From assembly GCA_963932955.1 (NCBI GenBank), contig CAWVRK010000004.1, positions 47,872 through 111,871 of the forward strand: DNA of 64,000 nucleotides, written 5' to 3'. Position numbers and translations under genes: made by a program. Under the pieces are notes generated by a model, which saw only the letters and a program-made list of their open reading frames with translations, did not search any database and was not told where the DNA came from. Numbering within the stretch: position 1 is the stretch's first letter; every line of letters starts with the position of its first letter. The DNA is from Flavicella sp963932955 (GTDB lineage: Bacteria > Bacteroidota > Bacteroidia > Flavobacteriales > Flavobacteriaceae). Shown here in pieces: positions 51,631 to 61,003 of the stretch.

Positions 51631-53614
51631 TGTTGTAATACAGATACTTACTACTTTGGTAGACGGCCTGAACCAAACTGTCCATGTGCTGATTGATTGT
51701 TGGGTTTTTGTCTTTTACATCCACAAGTTCGGCAGCATTCAACTTGTACAGTCCCGTTTTATTTGTAGTCAGTGTTCTGGAAAAGTAAAAGTCATCTTCC
51801 AAAAGGTGAATTGCGGGTTCTCCAGAAACTTTTTTGTAGAGAAATGCCGCAGAACGAGTTCGTCCAGGCGCCAACAAGTCTGTCCCCAGCGTATGGTTGG
51901 TGTGTGGAATTTTAGCGACACCGGCAGCTGTAGGAAACACATCAAACAAGTTGCCGTATTTTTCAAAAACACCTGGTTTTACATAGTTAGGTGCGTGGAT
52001 AAAAAAGGGCACATGGTGTACACTCAAGCCCAATGCATACTCCTTTCGTTTCATGTAATCAAAGGGGTTCATAGCGGTGTTGTGGTCTCCAAAAAACAAG
52101 AAAATTGTGTTGTCGTAATAGCCTGATTTTTGTGCACGTTTTAAAAAAACTTCTATGTTAAAATCCAAATACCTCAACGCGTTGAGTTGCGCGATGGATT
52201 TAAATCCTGACTTCTGAAATGCCTCTTGATCCAAAGTTTCTTCTGTCAGTGGACGGTAGCTTTCTTTTTGGTCAGGAACTGTAAAAGGCATGTGATTGGA
52301 AGCGGTTTGAATATAAGCCACAAAAGGCTTGTTCTCTGCGTGTTTTCTTGCAAGTTCCTTGTCGGACTCTTTGAACAATTCGTAATCGTCCATGCCCCAT
52401 ACATCGGCTCTTTTTTCAACCTCGTAGCTCCCTTCTTCAAAAAGCTCCAAATCGACAATGTTGGACTGAAGGAGCCCGCGAATGTTAGCCCAATTGGCAC
52501 TGCCACCGATAAAATACAATTTCTGGTAACCTTTAAATTGGTCAAACAAAATCCGTTGGTCGATTACCAAAGGATTTCGAGAAGCGGTTTTGACCCTGTC
52601 GATGTCTGGCAAACCTGTGACACTCGCAAAAACACTGGCCGCAGTTCCTGCTTTGTGTACGAAAAAATTCGTGAAATGGGCACTCTTTTCAGCCAAACTG
52701 TCCATGACAGGAGTACTTTTGAGGGGGTTGCCATAAGCACTCATTCCAGCAGCTCCAACCGATTCCATCATGACAAAAACCACGTTGGGCTTCACGGCAT
52801 GGGCATTTGAAAATGAAACGGTTCTCGCATACGAAAGCGGGCTCTTTGAAAGCTTTAAAAAGTTTGCAATTACCGGATAGCTATCCCTTGTAGCTTTTTC
52901 GTCAAATCCCGTATTTCGAAACGCAAAACTGTCAAAAAAATACAGAATGGGATTCAAAGCAAATTGATTGACGGAATTTTGTTTTGAAAAAAAAGCTTGA
53001 CTCCACCGCAAAGGGTAGTGGGAAAAACTGTTGTAAACACCAAAAGACAGGGAAAGAAACAGCGCAATTCCAAACACAATCTTCTTTCTTTTTGTAAGTT
53101 CACCTGTCTTTTCTGTCAACTTAGTATAAGCGTATGCATTGATTTTATACACCCCAAACAAAAATACCAACAACAAAAGCCCTCCCTCAACGATTGGATA
53201 GCTTTCTAGCAAAACCTGAGTGGAAATAAGGATGTCGTCAAAAAATCGGAGGGAAGTAGCATCGAGTCGTATATCGAGGTAATTGTAATAGCCGTAGTCA
53301 AAAAGATAAAACAACGTCACAATCAAATAGACCGTTACCACATAAAAGCTACTGAGTTTTTTATAAAAGGAACGTTGGAAGAATTTTGTATTCACAATCA
53401 ACATAAAAAGTGCCAACGGAAAAAACAGGAGAACTGCCAATTTGATATCAAATCGAATCCCAATCAAAAAAGCATCGTTTAGCAGTTTGGCAGAAACATT
53501 TTCTGTATGCGCAAAAAAATGATAAAAAACAGTGCGATTGATCAGGGCATAAACAAAAACGGTTAGAATTTGAAGTCCTAAATATTGAATGTAATTTGGA
53601 ATTTTTTTGCGCAT
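51608..53614 (-). CDS. LtaS/MdoB-type alkaline-phosphatase-superfamily membrane transferase
   Basis: Membrane protein of 668 residues. Five hydrophobic helices in the first 240 residues are followed by a sulfatase-fold extracytoplasmic domain: NVVFVMMESVGAAGMS (metal Glu) near 285, the catalytic Thr in KAGTAASVFASVTGLP near 325, NHMPFTVP (His) near 455 and FLFFGDHN (Asp, His) near 515. The family transfers phosphoglycerol or phosphoethanolamine head groups to lipids or glycans. Gram-negative members do not make lipoteichoic acid, so the substrate is open. Start at ATG 53614 (MRKKIPNYIQYLGLQ) is used; the longer frame from 53710 adds a soluble head. Confidence 0.88.
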   Translation of the reverse strand: MRKKIPNYIQYLGLQILTVFVYALINRTVFYHFFAHTENVSAKLLNDAFLIGIRFDIKLAVLLFFPLALFMLIVNTKFFQRSFYKKLSSFYVVTVYLIVTLFYLFDYGYYNYLDIRLDATSLRFFDDILISTQVLLESYPIVEGGLLLLVFLFGVYKINAYAYTKLTEKTGELTKRKKIVFGIALFLSLSFGVYNSFSHYPLRWSQAFFSKQNSVNQFALNPILYFFDSFAFRNTGFDEKATRDSYPVIANFLKLSKSPLSYARTVSFSNAHAVKPNVVFVMMESVGAAGMSAYGNPLKSTPVMDSLAEKSAHFTNFFVHKAGTAASVFASVTGLPDIDRVKTASRNPLVIDQRILFDQFKGYQKLYFIGGSANWANIRGLLQSNIVDLELFEEGSYEVEKRADVWGMDDYELFKESDKELARKHAENKPFVAYIQTASNHMPFTVPDQKESYRPLTEETLDQEAFQKSGFKSIAQLNALRYLDFNIEVFLKRAQKSGYYDNTIFLFFGDHNTAMNPFDYMKRKEYALGLSVHHVPFFIHAPNYVKPGVFEKYGNLFDVFPTAAGVAKIPHTNHTLGTDLLAPGRTRSAAFLYKKVSGEPAIHLLEDDFYFSRTLTTNKTGLYKLNAAELVDVKDKNPTINQHMDSLVQAVYQSSKYLYYNNKKLLKK

Positions 53615-53794
53615 TTTTTGATTTTTTTCTAAGTGTGTGAAATCGGGGTTAAATTTACAACAAATTACCAAACGGACACAGTGCTTGTTCGATTTCCTAT
53701 GATCCTTCAAAGTTCAAATAAAAAATACAGGATTGTTTAAATTGTCCCAATTGTTTTTATCTTTACCTACTTTAAAAGACACGCTCGTATCAAG

Positions 53795-55282
53795 ATGGAT
53801 GTACACATAGAAACCTCGCTTAAAATATACAATTCCTTAAGCAAACAAAAAGAAGTTTTCACCCCACTAAACGAAGGTTCCGTTGGCATGTATGTTTGTG
53901 GCCCTACGGTTTACAGCAACGTACATTTGGGAAATGTCCGAACTTTTGTGTCTTTTGACACAGTGTTTCGCTACTTAAAATTTTTGGGCTATAAAGTACG
54001 CTATGTAAGAAACATTACCGATGCCGGGCATTTGGAAAACGATGCCGATACAGGGGAAGATCGCATTGCAAAAAAGGCACGTTTGGAACAGGTAGAACCA
54101 ATGGAAGTGGTGCAGCGTTATACCGTTGATTTTCACCAAATCCTTCAAAAATTCAACAACCTACCTCCGAGTATTGAGCCCACAGCTACCGGTCACATCC
54201 TTGAACAAATTGAACTGATCAAAAACATTCAAGAAAAAGGCTTTGCTTATACGGTCAACGGTTCTGTATATTTTGACGTATTGAAATACAACAAAACAGC
54301 GCATTACGGTATCTTATCAGGAAGAAATATCGAAGATTCCATCCACAACACAAGAGCTTTGGACGGACAATCTGAAAAGAATAATCCACAAGATTTTGCA
54401 CTCTGGAAAAAAGCAAGCCCAGAGCACATCATGCGTTGGCCTTCTCCTTGGAGTGACGGTTTTCCTGGCTGGCACTTGGAATGTACTGCGATGAGTACCA
54501 AATATCTTGGAGAACAATTTGACATTCACGGAGGAGGAATGGATCTCAAATTCCCACACCACGAATGCGAAATAGCACAAGCCAATTGCAGTCATGGAAA
54601 GTCACCTGCCAACTATTGGATGCATGCAAATATGCTGACCTTAAATGGGCAAAAAATGGCCAAGTCCACCGGAAATAATATTCTACCCGACGAGATTTTT
54701 TCAGGAAACACACCGCTTCTTAGCAAGGCTTTTTCACCTTCTGCAACCCGTTTTTTTATGCTGCAAGCTCATTACCGTAGCAATTTGGACTTTTCCAGTT
54801 CGGCTATGGAGGCTTCAGAAAAAGGATTTGACAGGTTGATGCAGGGAGTACGCCTCTTAAAATCATTAAAAACCTCTGAGAAACCAACACTTGCAAAAGA
54901 AGTATTGCATGCTTGGGAGCAATCTTGCTACACAGCCATGAACGACGATTTCAACAGTCCTGTCCTAATCGCACAACTGTTTGAAGGATTGCGCTATATC
55001 AACCTAGTCCACCAAGGATCCGAACGCATTTCACACGAAGACTTGACGCGGTTTCAAACCGTTTTTAACGCCTTCGTTTTTGACGTTTTGGGACTAGAAG
55101 ACACTATAGAAAACGATCATTCTGCACAACTTGAAGGAAGTATCGAACTTTTGATTCAGTTGCGTAAAGATGCTCGAGAACAAAAAAATTGGGCGCTTTC
55201 AGACCAAATTCGCGATGCATTGCTGGAATTGAACATACAGCTTAAAGACGGAAAGGAAGAAACTTCATACATCATACAGTGA
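53795..55282 (+). CDS. cysS: Cysteinyl-tRNA synthetase
   Basis: Class I synthetase charging tRNA-Cys. The 495-residue protein has the HIGH-like TVYSNVHLGNVRTF near 35-48 (Cys at VCGPTVY binds zinc), the other ligands in WHLECTAMS and HHECE, and KMAKS at about 286-290 in place of KMSKS, followed by TGN. The anticodon-binding domain and helical tail are complete. It overlaps the yidD start by three bases; the two genes and lgt look like an operon. Confidence 0.96.
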   Translation: MDVHIETSLKIYNSLSKQKEVFTPLNEGSVGMYVCGPTVYSNVHLGNVRTFVSFDTVFRYLKFLGYKVRYVRNITDAGHLENDADTGEDRIAKKARLEQVEPMEVVQRYTVDFHQILQKFNNLPPSIEPTATGHILEQIELIKNIQEKGFAYTVNGSVYFDVLKYNKTAHYGILSGRNIEDSIHNTRALDGQSEKNNPQDFALWKKASPEHIMRWPSPWSDGFPGWHLECTAMSTKYLGEQFDIHGGGMDLKFPHHECEIAQANCSHGKSPANYWMHANMLTLNGQKMAKSTGNNILPDEIFSGNTPLLSKAFSPSATRFFMLQAHYRSNLDFSSSAMEASEKGFDRLMQGVRLLKSLKTSEKPTLAKEVLHAWEQSCYTAMNDDFNSPVLIAQLFEGLRYINLVHQGSERISHEDLTRFQTVFNAFVFDVLGLEDTIENDHSAQLEGSIELLIQLRKDAREQKNWALSDQIRDALLELNIQLKDGKEETSYIIQ

Positions 55283-55509
55283 GTCTTTTAAAAAAAACAA
55301 TTCGATTTCCATTCATTGCTTTGGTAAAACTGTATCAAATCGCAATATCGCCCTATACAAATTCCACCTGCCGTTTTGAGCCTACCTGTTCGCATTACAC
55401 AATCGGATGCATTCAAAAACACGGTGTTTTGAAAGGAGGAATTTTGTCGGTAAAACGCATTGTACGCTGCCATCCCTGGGGTGGAAATGGCTACGATCCC
55501 GTTCCGTAA
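55279..55509 (+). CDS. yidD: Membrane protein insertion efficiency factor YidD
   Basis: Small membrane-associated protein of 76 residues with the family signature (LVKLYQIAISPYTNSTCRFEPTCSHYTIGCIQKHG, then RIVRCHPWGGNGYDPVP). Conserved cysteines and the HPW element are seen. It assists YidC-dependent insertion. It begins at GTG 55279, whose TG overlaps the cysS TGA (GTGA), so translation is coupled. Only 43 bases separate it from lgt. Confidence 0.93.
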   Translation: MSLLKKTIRFPFIALVKLYQIAISPYTNSTCRFEPTCSHYTIGCIQKHGVLKGGILSVKRIVRCHPWGGNGYDPVP

Positions 55510-55551
55510 CAAAAACGAGGACACAACAAAACCTACTAAAAACAGAAACAA

Positions 55552-56370
55552 ATGAATTCATTGTACATTACATGGGATCCTTCTTTGGGAATCGACCTTG
55601 GTTTTTTTACCCTTCGCTATTACAGCTTGATGTTTGTTTTGGGCTTTGGATTTGGATTGACTTTGATGAAAAAAATATTCATCCACGAAGGAATACCACT
55701 TGAAAAACTAGACAAACTATTTGTTTATACCGTGCTGGCTACTGTATTGGGTGCACGTTTGGGGCATGTTTTTTTCTACGATTGGACGTATTACAAAGAG
55801 CATTTGGAAGAAATTCTCTTGCCCGTTCGGTTTTATCCCCATTTTCAATTTACAGGATTTGCAGGCTTGGCAAGTCATGGAGCAGCAGTGGGAATCATCA
55901 CGGCGCTCTACTTTTACAGTAAAAATATTCTTCACAAACCTCTACTCTATATATTAGATCGTTTGGGAATTGTGGTTGCGCTAGCAGGATTTTTTATTCG
56001 CATTGGCAATTTGATGAATTCTGAAATTGTCGGCAAGCCTACGGGAAGCAACTTCGGTTTTGTCTTTAAAAAACTGGGAGAGGACTTTCCAAGACACCCA
56101 ACACAACTCTACGAAGCCTTTAGTTATCTGATCCTCTTTTTTGTCTTGTGGCGTTTGTTTTGGAAAACCCATAAAAAAGAGCAATTGGGCTACCTCTTTG
56201 GTTTCTTTTTTGCCAGTCTTTGGTCCCTGCGTTTTTTCTTAGAGTTTTTAAAAGAAGCGCAGATTGACGAACGCAACGATTGGTTTCTCAATACAGGACA
56301 GTGGCTGAGCATCCCCTTGGTTCTTATCGGTTTGTTTTTTGTTTTTAGAAAACAACGAACATTGAAATAG
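55552..56370 (+). CDS. lgt: Prolipoprotein diacylglyceryl transferase
   Basis: Inner-membrane enzyme that adds diacylglycerol to the lipobox cysteine of prelipoproteins. The 272-residue protein has about seven hydrophobic segments, the early LGFFTLRYYSLMFVLGF, the conserved GARLGHVFFYDWTYY near 72, SHGAAVGII near 108, the signature RIGNLMNSEIVGKPTGS near 143 (Arg and Asn needed) and HPTQLYEAFSYLIL near 180. Putative substrates in this window are the lipoproteins at 7653, 8236, 41802 and 45002. Confidence 0.95.
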   Translation: MNSLYITWDPSLGIDLGFFTLRYYSLMFVLGFGFGLTLMKKIFIHEGIPLEKLDKLFVYTVLATVLGARLGHVFFYDWTYYKEHLEEILLPVRFYPHFQFTGFAGLASHGAAVGIITALYFYSKNILHKPLLYILDRLGIVVALAGFFIRIGNLMNSEIVGKPTGSNFGFVFKKLGEDFPRHPTQLYEAFSYLILFFVLWRLFWKTHKKEQLGYLFGFFFASLWSLRFFLEFLKEAQIDERNDWFLNTGQWLSIPLVLIGLFFVFRKQRTLK

Positions 56371-56439
56371 GATGCCTTTTTTAACAAGAAAAACCATAAC
56401 GAGAGCTTCTAGTTATCAGGTATAAAAACATGCAAATCA

Positions 56440-56476
56440 ATAAAATAGAGCGCGCTGTTGAGAAAGAACGCTCTTT
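56440..56476. terminator. Terminator between lgt and clpB
   Basis: AGAGCG (56447-56452) pairs with CGCTCT (56469-56474), extended by an A-run and T-run. It can serve both convergent genes. Confidence 0.65.
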
Positions 56477-56501
56477 TTTGTTCTTGTGGAGTTTGTTTTG
56501 T

Positions 56502-59093
56502 TTATTGCTTATTTCTGAAAACAAATGTCTCATCAAAAGCATCCAAAACAATGTGTTGTTCGGCTTTGATATTTCCTGACAACAACTCTTTGGAGAGTGC
56601 ATTGAGCACCTCTTTTTGCACGACACGTTTGACAGGTCTCGCACCAAATTGAGGGTCAAAACCTTTTTCAGCTAAGGCCAATACCGCTTCTTCAGTCACT
56701 TCCAAATGAATTTGTTTGTCATGTAACATTTTCGACAACTTGTTCAATTGAATGTGTACAATATCCTTGATTTCATTTTGATTCAACGGGGTAAACATAA
56801 TGATCTCATCAATTCGGTTTAAAAATTCTGGACGGATGTTTTGTTTCAACACCTCCATGACATCACTTTTGGCTTTGACACCCACAGTTTCTCTGTCTTC
56901 TCCTTTGCTAGATTCAAAGCGTTCCAATATCCGGTCTGAACCCATGTTTGAAGTCATGATAATTACGGAATTTTTAAAATCAGCAACCCGGCCTTTGTTG
57001 TCTGTCAACCGGCCTTCGTCCAGTAGTTGCAATAAAATATTGAATGTGTCAGGATGTGCTTTTTCTATTTCATCCAACAAAACTACAGAGTAGGGCTTTC
57101 TTCGAACAGCCTCTGTCAATTGTCCACCTTCTTCAAAACCGACATAACCAGGAGGCGCTCCGACCAATCTGCTCACAGCATGTCTTTCTTGGTATTCGCT
57201 CATATCGATGCGTGTCATCGCATTTTCATCGTCGAACAGGTAGTTCGCCAAGGCTTTTGCCAATTCGGTCTTTCCGATTCCTGTGGTCCCCAAAAACAAG
57301 AAGGTGCCAATGGGTTTCTTTTCGTCTTGCAGCCCTGCTCTGGAGCGGCGGATTGCATCCGAAACGGCTTCAATAGCTTCTTCTTGACCGACCACACTTT
57401 TATGAAGCTCTTCTTCTAATACCAAGAGTTTTTCCCGTTCGCTTTGCAGCATTTTCTGCACGGGAATGCCCGTCCATTTCGCAACAACCTCTGCAATATC
57501 ATCAGCAGTCACTTCTTCTTTGATCAATGCGCCTTCTTTGTTTTTACTTACATCTAATTGTAGTTTGGTCAAATCTTCAGTGGCTTGTTTTATCTTCCCA
57601 TAACGCAATTCTGCCACTTTTCCATAATCGCCTTCTCGTTCTGCTTTGGCAGCTTCCAATTTCCAACTTTCGATTGCGTCTTTGACCTTTTGTACTTTGT
57701 CGACCATTTCTTTTTCACTACTCCACTTGCTGAACACGGCATCTCTTTCTTCTTTTACGTTTGCCAAATCTTTTTTCAATGCTTGAAGCCGGGCTTTGTC
57801 TTTTTCTCTTTTGATGGCTTCAATTTCAATTTCCATCTGCATGATTTTACGGTCCAACACATCCAATTCCTCGGGTTTTGAATTGATTTCCATCCTCATT
57901 TTGGAAGCCGATTCGTCCATCAAATCAATCGCTTTGTCGGGTAAAAATCGATTGGTGATGTAGCGTTGGGATAGTTCTACTGCGGCAATGACAGCCTCGT
58001 CTTTGATGCGTACTTTGTGATGCGCTTCGTATTTGTCCTTGATGCCTCTCAAAATAGAAATGGCACTTTCTGTGTCTGGTTCGTCAACAAACACTTTTTG
58101 GAAACGTCGCTCCAAAGCTTTGTCTTTTTCAAAGTATTTTTGATATTCGTCAAGGGTCGTAGCTCCGATAGCTCGCAAATCGCCCCGTGCCAAGGCCGGC
58201 TTTAAGATGTTGGCAGCATCCATAGCTCCTTCGCCACCTCCAGCACCCACTAGGGTGTGAATCTCGTCGATGAACAAAACGATGTTTCCGTCTGAACCTG
58301 TTACTTCTTTAACCACAGATTTGAGGCGTTCTTCAAACTCACCTTTGTATTTTGCTCCTGCAATCAAAGCGCCCATGTCCAAGGAATAGACTTGCTTGTC
58401 TTTTAAGTTTTCAGGAACATCTCCTTTGAGGATGCGATGCGCCAAGCCTTCTGCAATAGCAGTTTTCCCGACACCTGGTTCGCCCACCAACATGGGGTTG
58501 TTTTTGGTTCTGCGCGATAAAATCTGAAGAATCCTTCTAATTTCTTCATCACGTCCAATAACGGGATCTAATTTTCCATCACTTGCCAGTTGGTTTAAGT
58601 TTTTTGCGTATTTATTTAGAGAATTGTAGGTGTCCTCTGCGCTTTGAGAGGTAACATTTTCTCCTTTTCGAAGCTCGGTAATGGCCGACAACAGTCCTTT
58701 TTCCGAAACTCCTTGGTCTTTCAACTGTTGTGAAACGGGGTCTTTGCTCTTAAAGATAGCGAGGATCAAGTGTTCAATCGACACGTATTCGTCGTTCATT
58801 TTTTTGGCGATATTGCTGGCTTCAATCAGGGTTTTATTGGTTGTTTGAGACAAGGTCAAGTTACCGCCCGATACTTTTGGATAGTTTTGAACCGTACTGT
58901 CCAGTACTTGTGTAAATACAGGTACAGAAACACCCAATTTTTTAAGAAGAAAGGGAGTGACATTGGTATCTACTTCTAAGATGGCTTTGAACAAGTGAGC
59001 ATTTTCAATTTGCTGTTGTTCATTTGCTTGGGTGAGTTGTTGTGCTTTTTGAACGACTTCTTGTGATTTTATGGTAAAGTTGTTGGTATTCAT
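56502..59093 (-). CDS. clpB: ATP-dependent disaggregase ClpB
   Basis: AAA+ hexamer that pulls proteins out of aggregates with DnaK. The 863 residues start at ATG 59093 (MNTNNFTIKSQEVVQKAQ): the N domain (two Clp repeats), AAA-1 with GEPGVGKTAIAEGLAHRI near 203, the coiled-coil M domain (LDVLDRKIMQMEIEIEAIKREKDK..., about 400-520), AAA-2 with GTTGIGKTELAKALANYLF near 600, and the D2 small domain. The longer frame to 59135 adds no homologous residues. A sigma-70-type promoter is present; no HrcA CIRCE element was seen. Confidence 0.96.
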   Translation of the reverse strand: MNTNNFTIKSQEVVQKAQQLTQANEQQQIENAHLFKAILEVDTNVTPFLLKKLGVSVPVFTQVLDSTVQNYPKVSGGNLTLSQTTNKTLIEASNIAKKMNDEYVSIEHLILAIFKSKDPVSQQLKDQGVSEKGLLSAITELRKGENVTSQSAEDTYNSLNKYAKNLNQLASDGKLDPVIGRDEEIRRILQILSRRTKNNPMLVGEPGVGKTAIAEGLAHRILKGDVPENLKDKQVYSLDMGALIAGAKYKGEFEERLKSVVKEVTGSDGNIVLFIDEIHTLVGAGGGEGAMDAANILKPALARGDLRAIGATTLDEYQKYFEKDKALERRFQKVFVDEPDTESAISILRGIKDKYEAHHKVRIKDEAVIAAVELSQRYITNRFLPDKAIDLMDESASKMRMEINSKPEELDVLDRKIMQMEIEIEAIKREKDKARLQALKKDLANVKEERDAVFSKWSSEKEMVDKVQKVKDAIESWKLEAAKAEREGDYGKVAELRYGKIKQATEDLTKLQLDVSKNKEGALIKEEVTADDIAEVVAKWTGIPVQKMLQSEREKLLVLEEELHKSVVGQEEAIEAVSDAIRRSRAGLQDEKKPIGTFLFLGTTGIGKTELAKALANYLFDDENAMTRIDMSEYQERHAVSRLVGAPPGYVGFEEGGQLTEAVRRKPYSVVLLDEIEKAHPDTFNILLQLLDEGRLTDNKGRVADFKNSVIIMTSNMGSDRILERFESSKGEDRETVGVKAKSDVMEVLKQNIRPEFLNRIDEIIMFTPLNQNEIKDIVHIQLNKLSKMLHDKQIHLEVTEEAVLALAEKGFDPQFGARPVKRVVQKEVLNALSKELLSGNIKAEQHIVLDAFDETFVFRNKQ

Positions 59094-59137
59094 AGCGTTT
59101 CTTTTAGAGTTCGATACTCTTATATCAAAAAGCAACC

Positions 59138-59166
59138 CAAATATACAAGGAGTTTCTTTTGCGTCA
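59138..59166 (-). promoter_or_regulatory. Promoter of clpB
   Basis: Minus strand: TTG (59164-59166), 18 bases, TATATTTG (59138-59145); 44 bases before the ATG at 59093. Confidence 0.65.
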
Positions 59167-59267
59167 ATATGTCTTGGTTTTTAACTGTTTAGGAGTCAAA
59201 ATGTCGGCTTTTCCATAAAAATCAAGTCAAAATTTCAGACAGTAAGTTTTAGGAGCTACAGTGATGC

Positions 59268-60116
59268 TTAGAAATAGATTCCCAAACCGGTGGCAAAGGT
59301 TCCTATTTTTTCAGAGCCTAGTGTCCATAGGTTCCATCCCAAACTAAAATAGCTCTGTTTGAAATGGTATTTCACTTTGTTTCCAAATTGGTTGATGGAA
59401 CTTCCATTGATTTTAGATCCTGTCAAATGACTTTCCAAGCTCAGGGGCTTTTTTATAAAAATACGTGTCCCCAAGCTGTAAGCAAAACCGGCTTTGTGGA
59501 TACCATTCATAGCGTAACGCAATCCCATCCCATACCACAAGCTCATTTTTTCGGTACGAATGCGATAGTAATTAACCAAAAAGGTACTGTGTGCATATTC
59601 ATCTGTTTGTGATAGGATTGGAATGTTTTCTGAAAGAGATACACAATCGGCTGTCAGACCAAAGCGCTTTGCAAATTGAATGTCTATTTTGGAATAAGTG
59701 CCCTTTATGCGGTTTTGGTTCGACAAGTATTCACTGGAAATTTGTAAGCGGAATGTTTTGTCTTTTCTCGATGGCTCGTAAGCAAATTCTCCTAGGTGAT
59801 CAGCTGCATAAGGGTAGGGGGTCAAGACCGATTTGGAGTGTTTGGACGTTAGTTCCCAAGGGGACTCAATAAAGGTAAAATACAAAACTCCCAAAGTCAT
59901 TTTATATGTGATCTCGGCAAAAAAACGAAAAACAGAAGGATCGTTTGCTGCATGCATTCTCGAAGGAAAGCCTGGTGTGGATTTGCGGAAAGACGTTTTG
60001 CTGCTTGTCTTCGTTTTGGTGGTATTTATATTTTCTTTTGCGCTTTTCAATTTGCTTTGGCTGTGCAGTGTCAATGAAAAAAAGAGAAACAGAGAGAAGA
60101 GGGAGGTTTTTAGCAT
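59268..60116 (-). CDS. Hypothetical exported protein, beta-rich
   Basis: Start at ATG 60116 (MLKTSLFSLFLFFSLTLHSQ) gives a 282-residue protein with a clear signal peptide, then a lysine/serine/threonine-rich linker (residues 20-45). The rest has alternating aromatic beta strands ending in YF (GTFATGLGIYF), suggesting an outer-membrane barrel. The segment LWYGMGLRYAMNGIHKAGFAYSLGTRIFIKK supports strands. No family identified. It is divergent from ytxJ. Confidence 0.7.
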   Translation of the reverse strand: MLKTSLFSLFLFFSLTLHSQSKLKSAKENINTTKTKTSSKTSFRKSTPGFPSRMHAANDPSVFRFFAEITYKMTLGVLYFTFIESPWELTSKHSKSVLTPYPYAADHLGEFAYEPSRKDKTFRLQISSEYLSNQNRIKGTYSKIDIQFAKRFGLTADCVSLSENIPILSQTDEYAHSTFLVNYYRIRTEKMSLWYGMGLRYAMNGIHKAGFAYSLGTRIFIKKPLSLESHLTGSKINGSSINQFGNKVKYHFKQSYFSLGWNLWTLGSEKIGTFATGLGIYF

Positions 60117-60202
60117 TGTATAGATTTCTTTAAAAATAATGATTCTTTCGTAATTAGTTAGCATCTCTGTGTCCGATTCCTGAAATAATAAAAAGGAAAT
60201 GT

Positions 60203-60210
60203 TATTTTTG
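60203..60210 (+). promoter_or_regulatory. -7 box of ytxJ
   Basis: TATTTTTG, 29 bases before the ATG at 60240; no clear -33. Confidence 0.45.
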
Positions 60211-60239
60211 TAGTTCAAAAACTATTAAAAGAAAGCCCC

Positions 60240-60632
60240 ATGGGATTATTTGACAAATTACGCGGCAAGGAGGCCGAAAAGCAAGAAGCAACAGTTCCAA
60301 AAATTGATTGGATTTCTTTGACCGAGCCTGGCCAATTATCTGCAATTGCAAAGCAAACAGCAAAGACATCGGTTCTTTTCAAGCACAGTACTCGATGCGG
60401 AATCAGCAATGCAGTACTCAAACAGTTTGAATCTAAAAACGAAGCCTTAAACGGGGCTTTTGACTTTTATTTTTTGGATTTGTTGAATTACCGATCAATT
60501 TCCAGTGAGATTGCTGAAAAATTTAGTGTAGACCACCAATCTCCTCAGCTTTTGGCTATCAAAAACGGAGCAGTCGTTGCCTCAGCTTCGCATTACGACC
60601 TCGTTGAAATCGATTTGGAAAAGGTGCGGTAG
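60240..60632 (+). CDS. ytxJ: Monothiol bacilliredoxin-like protein YtxJ
   Basis: Thioredoxin-fold protein of 130 residues (YtxJ, DUF2847). The Cys53 in HSTRCGISNAVLKQF is the reactive cysteine, and the pattern SPQLLAIKNGAVVASASH near 100 fits the cis-Pro loop. The family is linked to bacillithiol, a low-molecular-weight thiol made by some Bacteroidota and Firmicutes. Its presence suggests, but does not prove, that the organism makes bacillithiol; bshABC genes are not in the window. Confidence 0.88.
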   Translation: MGLFDKLRGKEAEKQEATVPKIDWISLTEPGQLSAIAKQTAKTSVLFKHSTRCGISNAVLKQFESKNEALNGAFDFYFLDLLNYRSISSEIAEKFSVDHQSPQLLAIKNGAVVASASHYDLVEIDLEKVR

Positions 60633-60643
60633 CAGGCGTTTTT

Positions 60644-61003
60644 TTATTTCTTTTTATCCAAAAGAAGCCTGCATTCTTTGCCAAACACACCGGAAAGACC
60701 TGCTGCAAGCCCTCCAATACAACTTGAGACGAGCAAGACCAATGCTGCACTTCCTTGCAAAGGGAACAAAACAGCCATTTTGTTGGTCAACACAAAGTCG
60801 TTTGCATTTGCGAGCACAAAGGAATGTACCAACCAAAGCAATGCACCTGCCAAAAAGGGCATCCAAAAAGAGGCACTTCCTTTTAAATCGCTTAGAAAAG
60901 AGACGGCGAAAGAGGCGAGCATCAGCGACCACCAAGGTAAAAATTGTTCCAATAGAACAGCAAGTATTACTATGGCAACTAGATTTAAAATTTTTCGGAT
61001 CAT
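60644..61003 (-). CDS. Small membrane protein, unknown function
   Basis: 119 residues with four hydrophobic segments (near 5-20, 22-40, 45-65 and 80-105) and short charged ends (MIRKILN, CRLLLDKKK). No conserved motif recognised. Its ATG overlaps the stop of the penicillin-acylase gene (ATGA at 61000-61003), so it is translated in tandem with that enzyme and may act with it. Confidence 0.72.
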   Translation of the reverse strand: MIRKILNLVAIVILAVLLEQFLPWWSLMLASFAVSFLSDLKGSASFWMPFLAGALLWLVHSFVLANANDFVLTNKMAVLFPLQGSAALVLLVSSCIGGLAAGLSGVFGKECRLLLDKKK

